Shown: one piece after another, positions 1 through 7,162 of the stretch
How the letters are laid out: the number at the start of each line of letters is the position of its first letter
Numbering within the stretch: the first letter of the stretch is position 1
NCBI GenBank assembly: GCA_964651095.1
Contig: CAZYWO010000037.1
Span: 1 to 16,164 of the forward strand
Direction: 5' to 3'
Length of the DNA: 16,164 nucleotides
Source: SUG1106 sp964651095
GTDB lineage: Bacteria; Bacillota; Clostridia; Peptostreptococcales; Anaerovoracaceae
Notes under the pieces: model-generated
Database searches by the model: none
The model's input: the letters and a program-made list of their open reading frames with translations, nothing else
Told to the model about the DNA's origin: nothing
Translations under genes and position numbers: made by a program

Positions 1-70
1 GATTCAACCGTTTTTGTATAGAGGTAGGTGTCACATCAATTGTAACTCTACAAAAATAGTTAAAATATGG

Positions 71-100
71 TTGACATAATGCTTGCCTGTGTAGTATATT
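71..100 (+). promoter_or_regulatory. Sigma-A promoter of the Mn riboswitch / P-type ATPase unit
   Basis: A perfect TTGACA (71-76) lies 18 bp before TATATT (95-100). Transcription would start near 107, directly at the base of the riboswitch P1 stem that begins at 109. That fit between predicted start and aptamer supports the call. Confidence 0.6.
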
Positions 101-107
101 GATATGA

Positions 108-228
108 TGTAAAAGGGAGTAACTGGCACCATCAGGTGTGATATTTTGCGTCATCCCAACCGTTATCGGCTAAAAAAATTTTGAAAGCCGTGAGGTTCGC
201 TGATATCTTAAATAGTAAGACTTTTACC
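108..228 (+). promoter_or_regulatory. yybP-ykoY manganese riboswitch aptamer
   Basis: The conserved core of the yybP-ykoY class is visible: GGGAGTAAC (115-123), the CGTCA loop (149-153), the GCCGTGAGGTT segment (187-197) and AAGACTTTTAC (217-227). P1 forms from GTAAAAG (109-115) and CTTTTAC (221-227), seven perfect pairs. An internal stem pairs CGGCT (167-171) with AGCCG (186-190). In this class Mn2+ bridges the two conserved internal loops and stabilises the closed form. The 3' strand of P1 is also the 5' arm of the terminator that follows, so metal binding should prevent termination and switch the ATPase gene on. Confidence 0.88.
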
Positions 229-256
229 GTATAAATATATGGTAGGAGTCTTTTTT
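218..256 (+). terminator. Intrinsic terminator of the Mn riboswitch
   Basis: AGACTTTTACC (218-228) pairs with GGTAGGAGTCT (241-251), with two G-U wobbles. The stem extends through 229-232/237-240 to about 15 pairs around an AAAT loop, followed by six T (251-256). Bases 221-227 are shared with P1 of the aptamer, so the two structures exclude each other. Confidence 0.85.
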
Positions 257-275
257 ATATTTTTGTATGAGCAAC

Positions 276-298
276 AGACTCCTCTAAAAGTAAAGGAG
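276..298 (+). promoter_or_regulatory. Possible RBS-sequestering element in the ATPase leader
   Basis: CTCCT (279-283) can pair with the Shine-Dalgarno AGGAG (294-298) across a 10-nt loop. The overlapping octamer AGACTCCT (276-283) is also a perfect complement of the terminator 3' arm AGGAGTCT (244-251). These pairings are seen in the sequence; a translational control role is inference, and the five-pair stem is weak on its own. Confidence 0.3.
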
Positions 299-303
299 AG
301 AAA

Positions 304-2943
304 ATGAAATATTATTTGAAAAGCGTAGACGATACGATGAATCAAATTAATTCCCGCACTTCCGGTTTGACTGATGAGGAAGCAAGAAAAAGGCTTTCCG
401 CTAACGGCAAAAATAAGTTGGATGAAGCAAAGAAAGACTCATTTTTTAAACGTTTTATGGCTCAACTGGCCGATCCGATGATTATTATTTTAATTGTTGC
501 CGCAGTAATTTCCGGAGTAACATCTTTTTATGCCAATGAAAGTTTTGCCGACGTAATCATCATCTTAGCCGTAGTAATTATTAACGCCATATTGGGCATT
601 TATCAGGAAAGTAAGGCTGAAAAAGCTATTGAAGCCCTTCAGGAAATGGCAGCAGCAACCAGTAAAGTCTTGCGAGAGGGAAAAATAAATCTTATAAAGA
701 GTGAGGAACTGGTAGTTGGAGATGTGGTAATTCTTGAGGCAGGAGACGCAGTTCCTGCTGATGGCAGAATAATTGAATGTGCCAGCATGAAAATTGAAGA
801 AGCAGCCCTTACAGGTGAAAGTGTTCCGGTGGATAAGACTGCGGAAGTCCTTGCTTTAGACGGAGCAAAAGACGTGCCTTTGGGCGACAGAAAAAACATG
901 GTGTACATGGGAAGCACGGTAGTATATGGCCGCAGCGTTGCGGTTGTAACCCAAACAGGCATGGATACTGAGATGGGAAAGATTGCGGATGCTCTTGCTC
1001 AAGCTAAGGAGGGAAAAACTCCTCTTCAACTTAAATTAGCTCAGCTTTCAAAAATTCTTACAGTTTTAGTCCTTGGGATATGTGTGATTATTTTTGCAGT
1101 TAGCATTTTAAGAGCGGAAGCGCTTACAGGGCTTGTGTTCTTAGATACGTTTATGGTAGCCGTAAGTCTGGCGGTGGCTGCGATTCCCGAAGGATTGGTG
1201 GCAGTAGTTACCATTGTACTTGCAATAGGCGTTACCAACATGTCCAAACAGAATGCCATCATTAGAAAGCTGACTGCCGTTGAGACTTTAGGATGCGCTC
1301 AAATCATATGTTCGGATAAGACGGGTACGCTTACTCAAAACAAGATGACCGTGGTAGATTATTATGGCGAAGATGAAAACTTGCTGGCGCAGGCGATGGC
1401 TCTATGTTGTGATGCTAAAATTGAAGATGAAAGCGCAGTGGGCGAACCTACTGAATGTGCGCTTGTAAATTATGCAAATAGATTGGGTATCAATAAGGGT
1501 GATGTGGAAAGAGCTTTGCCGAGAGTAGGAGAAGTCCCTTTTGACAGCATGCGTAAGATGATGACTACACTTCATAAAGACAGCGATGAGAATATTGTAA
1601 TCCAGTACACGAAAGGCGCTCCAGATGAGGTTCTTAAAAGGTGTACTAAAATTTATAAAGACGGAAAGACTGTTGAGATTACCGGAAAAGACAAAGAGGA
1701 TATACTTAAGGCAAATAAGGACATGGCAGATAAGGCTCTGCGTGTACTCATGGCTGCGATGGCAATCCACGATGGGATGCCCACGGATATTTCCGTTGAA
1801 GGATTGGAAAAGAATCTTTGCTTCATAGGTTTAACAGGCATGATTGATCCGGTTCGGCCGGAAGTCGGGGCTGCTATTGAAAAATGCAACGATGCAGGTA
1901 TTACCCCTATAATGATTACAGGCGATCATGTGGATACAGCGTCTGCCATAGGTAAGGAGCTTGGTATTCTCAAAGACGGAAAACGAGCAATTACAGGAGC
2001 TATGCTCAATGAAATGAACGATGAAGAATTTGAAAAGGAAATCGAAAATATCGGCGTATATGCTCGCGTACAGCCTGAACACAAAGTCAGAATCGTAAAT
2101 ATGTGGAAGAAAAAAGGTTTTGTTACCGCAATGACCGGAGATGGTGTAAACGATGCGCCTAGCATAAAAACTGCCGATATCGGTATAGGCATGGGAATAA
2201 CAGGTACAGACGTAACTAAAAATGTAGCTGATATGGTACTTGCCGACGACAACTTTGCCACTATTGTGGGAGCCGTGTCTGAGGGCAGACGTATCTATGA
2301 TAATATTAGAAAATCGATTCAATTCCTGTTAGCCTCTAATATGTCTGAGGTAATCAGCATTTTTGCGGCTACATTGATGGGATTTACCATTCTTCATCCG
2401 GTACACCTTTTATGGATTAATCTGGTGACAGACTGTTTCCCTGCATTGGCTTTGGGAATGGAAAGACCTGAAGCGGATATTATGAAGCGCAAACCTCGTA
2501 AGACAACCGATGGTATATTTGCAGGAGGATTAGGCATTGACCTTGCATATCAAGGTCTGGCAGTTTCATGTTTGACGTTGGCTGCTTATTTTATTGGACA
2601 TTACCTTGAAAGCGGAGTATGGGAAATTGCAAACAGTCCTGACGGAGTTTCCATGGCATTTCTTACGATGTCTATGGCAGAGATTTTCCATAGCTTTAAT
2701 ATGCGTTCCCAGAGAGGAAGTATTTTTACAATAAAAGGTCAGAACAAAGCAATTTGGCTGGCATGTGCGGCAAGTCTGCTCGCGACTACTTTAGTTGTTG
2801 AAGTTCCATTCCTTGCCGCAGCATTTGAATTTGAGCATATAAATTTACTTGAATATTGTACGGCAATAGGATTGGCATTTTTGATAATTCCTATTGTTGA
2901 GATTGTAAAGTTAGTTCAGAGAAGATATACGGCTGGGAAATAA
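304..2943 (+). CDS. P2-type cation-transporting ATPase, probable Mn2+ (or Ca2+/Mn2+) exporter
   Basis: This 879-residue membrane pump couples ATP hydrolysis to cation export. All P-type hallmarks are present: actuator TGES (170-173), phosphorylation motif DKTGTLT with Asp338, hinge TGDGVND (611-617), M4 PEGL (295-298), and an N-terminal cation-ATPase domain. In M5, Asn679 and Glu682 match SERCA Asn768 and Glu771. In M6, NLVTD (706-710) matches Asn796-Thr799-Asp800. The SERCA site-I glutamate of M8 (Glu908) appears replaced by serine in the LTMSMAE segment, as expected for pumps that move one ion per cycle. Such proteins are usually annotated as calcium ATPases, but the manganese riboswitch upstream points to Mn2+ efflux, as for Lactococcus YoaB. 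The start is fixed by AGGAG (294-298), and the gene stands alone between two terminators. Confidence 0.92.
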   Translation: MKYYLKSVDDTMNQINSRTSGLTDEEARKRLSANGKNKLDEAKKDSFFKRFMAQLADPMIIILIVAAVISGVTSFYANESFADVIIILAVVIINAILGIYQESKAEKAIEALQEMAAATSKVLREGKINLIKSEELVVGDVVILEAGDAVPADGRIIECASMKIEEAALTGESVPVDKTAEVLALDGAKDVPLGDRKNMVYMGSTVVYGRSVAVVTQTGMDTEMGKIADALAQAKEGKTPLQLKLAQLSKILTVLVLGICVIIFAVSILRAEALTGLVFLDTFMVAVSLAVAAIPEGLVAVVTIVLAIGVTNMSKQNAIIRKLTAVETLGCAQIICSDKTGTLTQNKMTVVDYYGEDENLLAQAMALCCDAKIEDESAVGEPTECALVNYANRLGINKGDVERALPRVGEVPFDSMRKMMTTLHKDSDENIVIQYTKGAPDEVLKRCTKIYKDGKTVEITGKDKEDILKANKDMADKALRVLMAAMAIHDGMPTDISVEGLEKNLCFIGLTGMIDPVRPEVGAAIEKCNDAGITPIMITGDHVDTASAIGKELGILKDGKRAITGAMLNEMNDEEFEKEIENIGVYARVQPEHKVRIVNMWKKKGFVTAMTGDGVNDAPSIKTADIGIGMGITGTDVTKNVADMVLADDNFATIVGAVSEGRRIYDNIRKSIQFLLASNMSEVISIFAATLMGFTILHPVHLLWINLVTDCFPALALGMERPEADIMKRKPRKTTDGIFAGGLGIDLAYQGLAVSCLTLAAYFIGHYLESGVWEIANSPDGVSMAFLTMSMAEIFHSFNMRSQRGSIFTIKGQNKAIWLACAASLLATTLVVEVPFLAAAFEFEHINLLEYCTAIGLAFLIIPIVEIVKLVQRRYTAGK

Positions 2944-2987
2944 ACTGAATTAATAATAATGATAATATTATAATTAATATTAATGAA

Positions 2988-3023
2988 AAGGCGGCATAAT
3001 GTTTTTAACTGTGTCGTCTTTTT
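2988..3023 (+). terminator. Intrinsic terminator after the ATPase gene
   Basis: AAGGCGGCA (2988-2996) pairs with TGTCGTCTT (3012-3020) with two G-U wobbles. The T-run 3019-3023 follows. Confidence 0.75.
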
Positions 3024-3043
3024 ATAATAAGATTATTTAATTG

Positions 3044-3071
3044 TTGCTAATCTGCTGGCTTGTGATATAAT
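3044..3071 (+). promoter_or_regulatory. Extended -10 promoter of the lipoprotein-coaW operon
   Basis: TG-A-TATAAT (3063-3071) is a consensus extended -10. TTGCTA (3044-3049) lies 16 bp before the hexamer. It follows the ATPase terminator and precedes the lipoprotein start by about 50 bases. Confidence 0.65.
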
Positions 3072-3122
3072 CATAAATGAATTCCATAATATCGGTTAAA
3101 GGGATATTAAAAGGAGGAAAAG

Positions 3123-4166
3123 ATGAAAAAGATATTAGTCGTTTTACTATCAGCAGTACTGATAATCGGTTTAGCCGGATGTATGCAGGTTGAGGAAGTA
3201 ATTACTATTTCTGATGATGGTTCAGGAGAAATTTCAAGCACCATTATGATTAAAAAGGAATTTTACGATTCCTTGTCAGGGTTGTTCGGTCAGGCAGATA
3301 GCGGCGAAGATATTTTTAAAGGGCAAATACCGGAGACAGTTTCTGTCGATGGGGTTGAGTATTATAAGGCAGTTAAAAGTGAAAAATTCAATGAGCTTGA
3401 TCAGCTTAAAAGCTATCTTGAATCAGAATACAAAGATGTTTATATAAGCGCTGCGGGCGTAAGGTACGTTATGGATGCAGAACCCGATATATCCTATGAA
3501 GAAGCGGAAACCGTTTATGCTGAAATGGGAATTAGCCTTAAGGATGCTGTTACAGCCACAATTAAAGTGAAAATGCCTGAAAAGATTTTAAAAGTCAGCA
3601 AGACGGGAACTATATCAGAAGACGGATATACGGCAACATTTATACTTAAAACGAAAGATCTTTTTAAGACTGTAGATATTATGATTTCAACGGCAAAAGA
3701 AACGGTGAAACCTACGATTAACGTAACCAATAAGAAGACTTATACAAGCGCAAAGACAGTAACAGCTAAAGACTCAAGCGGAATTAAAACTGCTAAATAT
3801 AAGAAGAAAAACGGCAAATATTATAATTTTACAATAAGTAAAACTTTCACAAAAAATGGTACATATACGGTGACAGCAGAGGACTACTATGGAAATAAGA
3901 CTGTAAAAAGTTTTACGATAAAAGATACTGTTAAACCGAAGATTAGCGGAGTAACCAATAAAAAAACATATACTTCAAAGCGGACTTTAAAGTTTACCGA
4001 TAACTGCGAAGTTAAAACTGTAAAGCTTTATATTAACGGTGATAGAATTCGTTTGACTGATGATGATATTACTAATGGAGTTGCAGTGGATGAAACAGGT
4101 TCGTATAAAGTGGTCGTAACCGATGTAAACGGCAACAGCAGAACAGTTAATTTTAAGATTAAATAA
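3123..4166 (+). CDS. Secreted lipoprotein with N-terminal LppM-like region and two Ig-like repeats
   Basis: The 347-residue product starts with a lipoprotein signal: KK at 2-3, a hydrophobic stretch and lipobox LAGC with Cys20 as lipidation site, so it should be anchored on the outer face of the membrane. The segment after Cys20 (VEEVITISDDGSGEIS and on to about 190) recalls the beta-rich LppM-like lipoprotein domain; this is a family resemblance only. Residues about 196-347 hold two tandem copies of an Ig-like module, each opening with KP.I..VTNKKTYTS (first proline at 197, second at 272) and ending in a TY/SYKV-type strand before a GN-K/S turn. The tail is lysine-rich. AAAAGGAGG precedes the ATG. 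Only 35 bases separate it from coaW, so the two are probably co-transcribed. The substrate or partner is unknown. Confidence 0.75.
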   Translation: MKKILVVLLSAVLIIGLAGCMQVEEVITISDDGSGEISSTIMIKKEFYDSLSGLFGQADSGEDIFKGQIPETVSVDGVEYYKAVKSEKFNELDQLKSYLESEYKDVYISAAGVRYVMDAEPDISYEEAETVYAEMGISLKDAVTATIKVKMPEKILKVSKTGTISEDGYTATFILKTKDLFKTVDIMISTAKETVKPTINVTNKKTYTSAKTVTAKDSSGIKTAKYKKKNGKYYNFTISKTFTKNGTYTVTAEDYYGNKTVKSFTIKDTVKPKISGVTNKKTYTSKRTLKFTDNCEVKTVKLYINGDRIRLTDDDITNGVAVDETGSYKVVVTDVNGNSRTVNFKIK

Positions 4167-4201
4167 TTTTATTACTTTAGAGAAATTAAGGGGATAAAAA
4201 A

Positions 4202-5047
4202 ATGGGTATAGTAGTAGGAATCGATATAGGTGGAAGCACAACTAAGATTGCAGGGTTTTATAACAAGGAAATGCTTATACCGGTTCAGATTTCAGCAAGT
4301 AACGCTATAGCCTCTCTATTTGGCGCGTTTGGAAAATTTTTATATGATAATAAGCTGGAACTCAGCCATATACAGCAGGTAAACTTGACCGGCGTAGGAA
4401 GCAGCACAGTAGATAAGCCTATTTACGGACTTCCTACATATAGAGTAGATGAATTTACTGCCAACGGTGTGGGAGGCGGATACTTTGCAGAAGATAAAAA
4501 AGAATTCATGGTTGTCAGCATGGGTACAGGAACGTCTTTTGTGGGAGTAAATAACGGAGTGCCGGTTCATCTGGGAGGCATTGGCATAGGCGGCGGTACA
4601 ATCATAGGATTGTCGAAACTTATGCTGAATACCAACGATATTGATAAGATTCAGGATTTAGCCGCCGAGGGAGAGGTGGGAAATATAGATCTGCGCATAG
4701 GAGATATTTCTAAAAACCCGCTTCCGGGACTTAACCTTGAGATAACAGCATCGAACTTCGGCAAGGCTTCGTCGAGAGCGACTTGCGAAGATAAAGCTGC
4801 CGGAATTGTACACATGGTAATTGAGTCAATTTGCCAGACCGCAGCTTTGATTTCACAAGGTACAAATATGAAAGATTTTATCCTTATAGGCACGCTGACT
4901 AATTTTCCGGAATGTGAGCAAGTAGGAAAGATGATTAAGACCATGTTTCCAAACTTGAACTTTATAGTGCCAAAAGCAGGAGAGTACGGAACTGCAATAG
5001 GAGCAGCCTTGGCAGAAAAATGCTGTCTGAAACATATTGCAGGGTAA
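4202..5047 (+). CDS. coaW: Type II pantothenate kinase (CoaW-like)
   Basis: This 281-residue ASKHA-fold kinase should phosphorylate pantothenate in the first step of coenzyme A synthesis, in the cytoplasm. The N-terminal phosphate-1 loop GIDIGGSTTKI (6-16) is typical. The VDEFTANG segment carries the catalytic glutamate, about Glu84, at the place of Glu70 in the Staphylococcus aureus enzyme. MGTGTSF (107-113) forms the second phosphate loop and GGIGIGGGTIIGL (125-137) the family signature. The C-terminal ILIGTL and TAIGAALA segments close the fold. Length matches the short bacterial type II enzymes. AAGGGG (4188-4193) sets the start. It is the second gene of an operon with the lipoprotein, with no clear functional link. 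A related ASKHA sugar kinase or BadF-type ATPase is the main alternative, but the GTGTS and GGIGxGGG motifs favour PanK. Confidence 0.88.
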   Translation: MGIVVGIDIGGSTTKIAGFYNKEMLIPVQISASNAIASLFGAFGKFLYDNKLELSHIQQVNLTGVGSSTVDKPIYGLPTYRVDEFTANGVGGGYFAEDKKEFMVVSMGTGTSFVGVNNGVPVHLGGIGIGGGTIIGLSKLMLNTNDIDKIQDLAAEGEVGNIDLRIGDISKNPLPGLNLEITASNFGKASSRATCEDKAAGIVHMVIESICQTAALISQGTNMKDFILIGTLTNFPECEQVGKMIKTMFPNLNFIVPKAGEYGTAIGAALAEKCCLKHIAG

Positions 5048-5093
5048 TTATCACGGCCTGTTTTTTATGCTCAAATGAAATATGAATATCTAT

Positions 5094-5957
5094 TTATATC
5101 TCAACGTTGATAAATTCGCCTTTGATTATTTTTTTAACTGTGTCAAAGCCGCAGGACTTTGCCAGCTTTAACGCATTATCAAATTCACAGTCGAGAAAAT
5201 CTTTGTTATGGCAGTCGCTGTTTATCATAATCTGTCCGCCGCGCTGTGCGATTCCCTCAAGAATCCACGGAGAAGGGTAAGGCGTGGTGCGGAGTTTTTT
5301 TGCTATTGCTCCGGTGTTAATTTCAAAAATAACGTTTTGGGGTACAAGTTTATCGAGCGCCTTGTTAACAGCATCGATGTATTTTGGATGATTTTCGTCG
5401 AACCAACGATGCTGCTGGCTGAATTTTGTAAGAAGGTCAAAATGTCCAATAATATTGCAGTTTGTCACTTGAGGCAGAATTGAGACCATATCGTAATAAT
5501 GTTGGCAAAAAGCATATTGATCTCCTTTAAAATATCCGTTAACTGCATTTTCTATATCTTCATAGTGATAGTCTACGTAAAAATACTGCTTGCGGTTGTA
5601 TCCGTGGAAATTATCTTGAGATTCAGATGTAGCCAAGGGGAACAAAGCGTGAACTGAACCTATGACATAATCATAGCCGACTGTAGGTTCATCAGAACCA
5701 AAATCCTGTTCGATGCCGCACAGAATCTCGATTTGTCCTGAATACTTTTCTTTAAGGTGAGAAATTTCAGATATGTATTCCTTCGTGCCTTCTTTTGTCA
5801 TACAGTAGCTTTCGTCGTAAGCGGTATAGCTGTGACCCGAAAAGCCAAGACTGTCAAATCCCTTGTCAATAGCAGCTTTAACCATTTCTTCAAGAGTATC
5901 TTTGCCGTCGCAGAGAAGGGAGTGGGTGTGATAATTAAAATTTATTCTGCTGTTCAT
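5094..5957 (-). CDS. PHP-family histidinol-phosphatase (HisJ/HisK-like)
   Basis: This 287-residue PHP-domain phosphoesterase has the usual length for the family that removes phosphate from L-histidinol phosphate. Metal-binding motifs are visible in order: YHTHSLLCDG (His10, His12, Asp17), GFSGHS (His near 41), GIEQDF, GSVHALF, GHFDLL and the C-terminal NSDCH. Together they would form the trinuclear metal site of the TIM-like barrel. I chose the ATG at 5957 because GAAAGG (5967-5972) sits nine bases upstream and the protein then begins like its relatives; the frame stays open upstream for 68 more codons that look non-coding. There are no other his genes here, so the true substrate could be another phosphate ester. 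It converges with coaW, 46 bases apart, without a clear terminator. Confidence 0.85.
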   Translation of the reverse strand: MNSRINFNYHTHSLLCDGKDTLEEMVKAAIDKGFDSLGFSGHSYTAYDESYCMTKEGTKEYISEISHLKEKYSGQIEILCGIEQDFGSDEPTVGYDYVIGSVHALFPLATSESQDNFHGYNRKQYFYVDYHYEDIENAVNGYFKGDQYAFCQHYYDMVSILPQVTNCNIIGHFDLLTKFSQQHRWFDENHPKYIDAVNKALDKLVPQNVIFEINTGAIAKKLRTTPYPSPWILEGIAQRGGQIMINSDCHNKDFLDCEFDNALKLAKSCGFDTVKKIIKGEFINVEI

Positions 5958-5991
5958 TTTAATGTACCTTTCTTTCAAGTCGTATAGAATG

Positions 5992-6000
5992 AGTATACCA
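5992..6000 (-). promoter_or_regulatory. Putative extended -10 promoter for the PHP phosphatase
   Basis: On the minus strand TG-G-TATACT is an extended -10, with the hexamer at 5992-5997, about 35 bases before the start codon. No convincing -35 is seen. Confidence 0.35.
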
Positions 6001-6043
6001 CATTTATAGTTTAATTGATGATTTTTTATTAAAATTATGTTAT

Positions 6044-6049
6044 TATAAT
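6044..6049 (+). promoter_or_regulatory. Putative -10 box for the DUF1461 gene pair
   Basis: A perfect TATAAT lies 27 bases before the ATG at 6076. There is no good -35: TTGATG (6015-6020) is 23 bp away. The transcript leader would be short. Confidence 0.35.
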
Positions 6050-6075
6050 CAGAGAAAATTTTGGGCGGAAGGAAT

Positions 6076-6720
6076 ATGAACGGAAAAGCGGTTTTAAAAC
6101 TTTTAAATATAATATTTGCCGCAGTATGCGCCGCAACAGTAATCAGTCTTGCGGTGAGCATAACTGTATGGTTTAGACCACTATATTATCTGGATATTGA
6201 TTTTCTTGATATTCCCGAAAACTCCGGAATTGATAAGGAAACATGCAAACTCAATTATGATGTGTTGATCGATTATAATGTTATAGGAGGCCCCGATGAA
6301 TTACAATTTCCTACTATGGAAATGTCTGAAACTGGCAGAATCCATTTTGAGGAAGTAAAGGCTATATTCATACCGATGCAATGGATTGGGATCATTGGGA
6401 GCTTGTGGATAATTGCTGTTTTCTTTCTATGGAAAGAAAAAGAGTGGCTGCATATAAGTGTTCTGATAACGGTAACCATTGCGGCGGCAGTTTTAGCGGC
6501 GGTAATCATCAATTGGGAGTGGGCTTTTGAGACTATGCACGGAATTTTATTTGATAACGATTATTGGATTTTTAATTCCAGAACCGATCCGATTATAAAA
6601 ATCCTGCCAGATGAATTTTTCATGCACTGCGGTATTATGATTATCTGTATTGTGGTGGTCGTGATGGTCTTATTTGAGGTTCTTTACAGAAAAAGGAAAA
6701 AGAAGGAGGGGCCAAGATGA
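6076..6720 (+). CDS. DUF1461 (TIGR01906-type) integral membrane protein
   Basis: This 214-residue protein of unknown function belongs by pattern to the DUF1461 family. It has one N-terminal membrane segment (about 6-28), an extracellular region of about 70 residues, then three more membrane segments (about 93-116, 122-142 and 185-206) and a basic tail (RKRKKK). The family signature lies in the second half: HGILFDNDYWIF followed by TDPIIKILPDEFFMHC. The first half keeps the NYDVLIDY and IHFEEVKAIF segments expected for the family. The ATG at 6076 is preferred over an in-frame TTG at 6061, because GGAAGG (6067-6072) lies between them, although the three-base spacing is tight. The stop overlaps the next start (ATGA), so the following small gene is translationally coupled. 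Confidence 0.8.
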   Translation: MNGKAVLKLLNIIFAAVCAATVISLAVSITVWFRPLYYLDIDFLDIPENSGIDKETCKLNYDVLIDYNVIGGPDELQFPTMEMSETGRIHFEEVKAIFIPMQWIGIIGSLWIIAVFFLWKEKEWLHISVLITVTIAAAVLAAVIINWEWAFETMHGILFDNDYWIFNSRTDPIIKILPDEFFMHCGIMIICIVVVVMVLFEVLYRKRKKKEGPR

Positions 6721-6962
6721 GTGAAGCTGCGAAAACAAATTTTAGAGCTTTGTTTTTCAGACATTACGACAGAAAAATTTCTGACGGAACGGTAACATTT
6801 TCTCAATTAGGGATTAAAAAGGATGACTTTACCAAGCTATGTACAGAGCCGGATTTTGTACTTGACAGAGAAAGTATAGAGCGCGCCTGTAACGCTATGA
6901 AGCTTACAAAAGAGGAAACATATCAGATAATTGAGGCTGCCGATGCAGTGAGAAAAGAGTAA
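6717..6962 (+). CDS. 81-residue protein, possible divergent Xre/Cro-like helix-turn-helix
   Basis: Not firmly recognised. The ATG overlaps the DUF1461 stop by four bases, and a strong AAGGAGGGG (6703-6711) precedes it, so this is a real translated gene. The product is charged and predicted mostly helical, without a signal or membrane segment. Its second half (GIKKDDFTKLCTEPDF, then ESIERACNAMKLTKEET and IIEAA) follows the pattern of small Cro/C1-type domains found in cryptic bacterial regulators. In those, a 'Gly-Ile-x-Arg-x-x-Phe-Ser-Lys' recognition segment is followed by 'x-Thr-x-x-x-Ala-x-Ala-Leu-x-Leu-x-x-x-Glu' helices. The resemblance is by eye, so it may be a regulator of, or partner to, the DUF1461 protein. 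Confidence 0.6.
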   Translation: MSEAAKTNFRALFFRHYDRKISDGTVTFSQLGIKKDDFTKLCTEPDFVLDRESIERACNAMKLTKEETYQIIEAADAVRKE

Positions 6963-6977
6963 ACATAAAACGTCAAA

Positions 6978-7030
6978 GTAGCCGCCACGCGGTAAATCAA
7001 ACCGGATTGACCCAAGGGGGCGCCGATTCA
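6978..7030 (+). other. GC-rich non-coding block after the small gene
   Basis: This stretch (AGCCGCCACGCGG at 6980-6992, CCGG at 7003-7006, AAGGGGGCGCCG at 7014-7025) is much richer in G+C than the surrounding intergenic DNA. It has no ribosome binding site or plausible gene on either strand. It contains the palindrome GGCGCC (7019-7024). It could be a copy of a dispersed repeat or a structured RNA end; I see no match to a known element. Confidence 0.3.
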
Positions 7031-7038
7031 ATACAGCA

Positions 7039-7075
7039 AAAGTCCTGAATTCAATTAGAGTATCAGGACTTTTTT
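7039..7075 (+). terminator. Intrinsic terminator after the DUF1461 gene pair
   Basis: AAAGTCCTGA (7039-7048) and TCAGGACTTT (7063-7072) form ten perfect pairs, and the T-run extends to 7075. The A-run at 7038-7041 gives only a modest U-tract on the other strand, so it works mainly for the plus strand. Confidence 0.85.
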
Positions 7076-7094
7076 GCCGATGATTTTAATATGG

Positions 7095-7128
7095 ATCAGC
7101 CTCCGCGCGGTTCGCATGAGAGGCTGAT
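7095..7128. repeat. Inverted repeat between converging genes
   Basis: ATCAGCCTC (7095-7103) and GAGGCTGAT (7120-7128) are perfect 9-bp arms around a GC-rich 16-base loop. Neither strand shows a clear U-tract. It lies 34 bases past the ychF stop and may still end that minus-strand transcript or act as an RNA 3' stabiliser. Confidence 0.5.
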
Positions 7129-7162
7129 TTCGTAATATATAAAAATTATACTTTTAAGACAT

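Noticed and set aside
1831..2322. Minus-strand 163-codon open frame, and shorter ones at 1402-1770, 1653-1889 and 1926-2261
   Set aside because: They lie wholly inside the ATPase gene, have no ribosome binding sites and give low-complexity shadow translations.
5039..5068. CAGG...CCTG followed by six T after coaW, as a terminator
   Set aside because: Only four pairs around a 13-base loop; too weak to call.
6837..7031. Minus-strand 64-codon frame across the GC-rich block
   Set aside because: It is antisense to the 81-residue gene and crosses an intergenic region, with no ribosome binding site.
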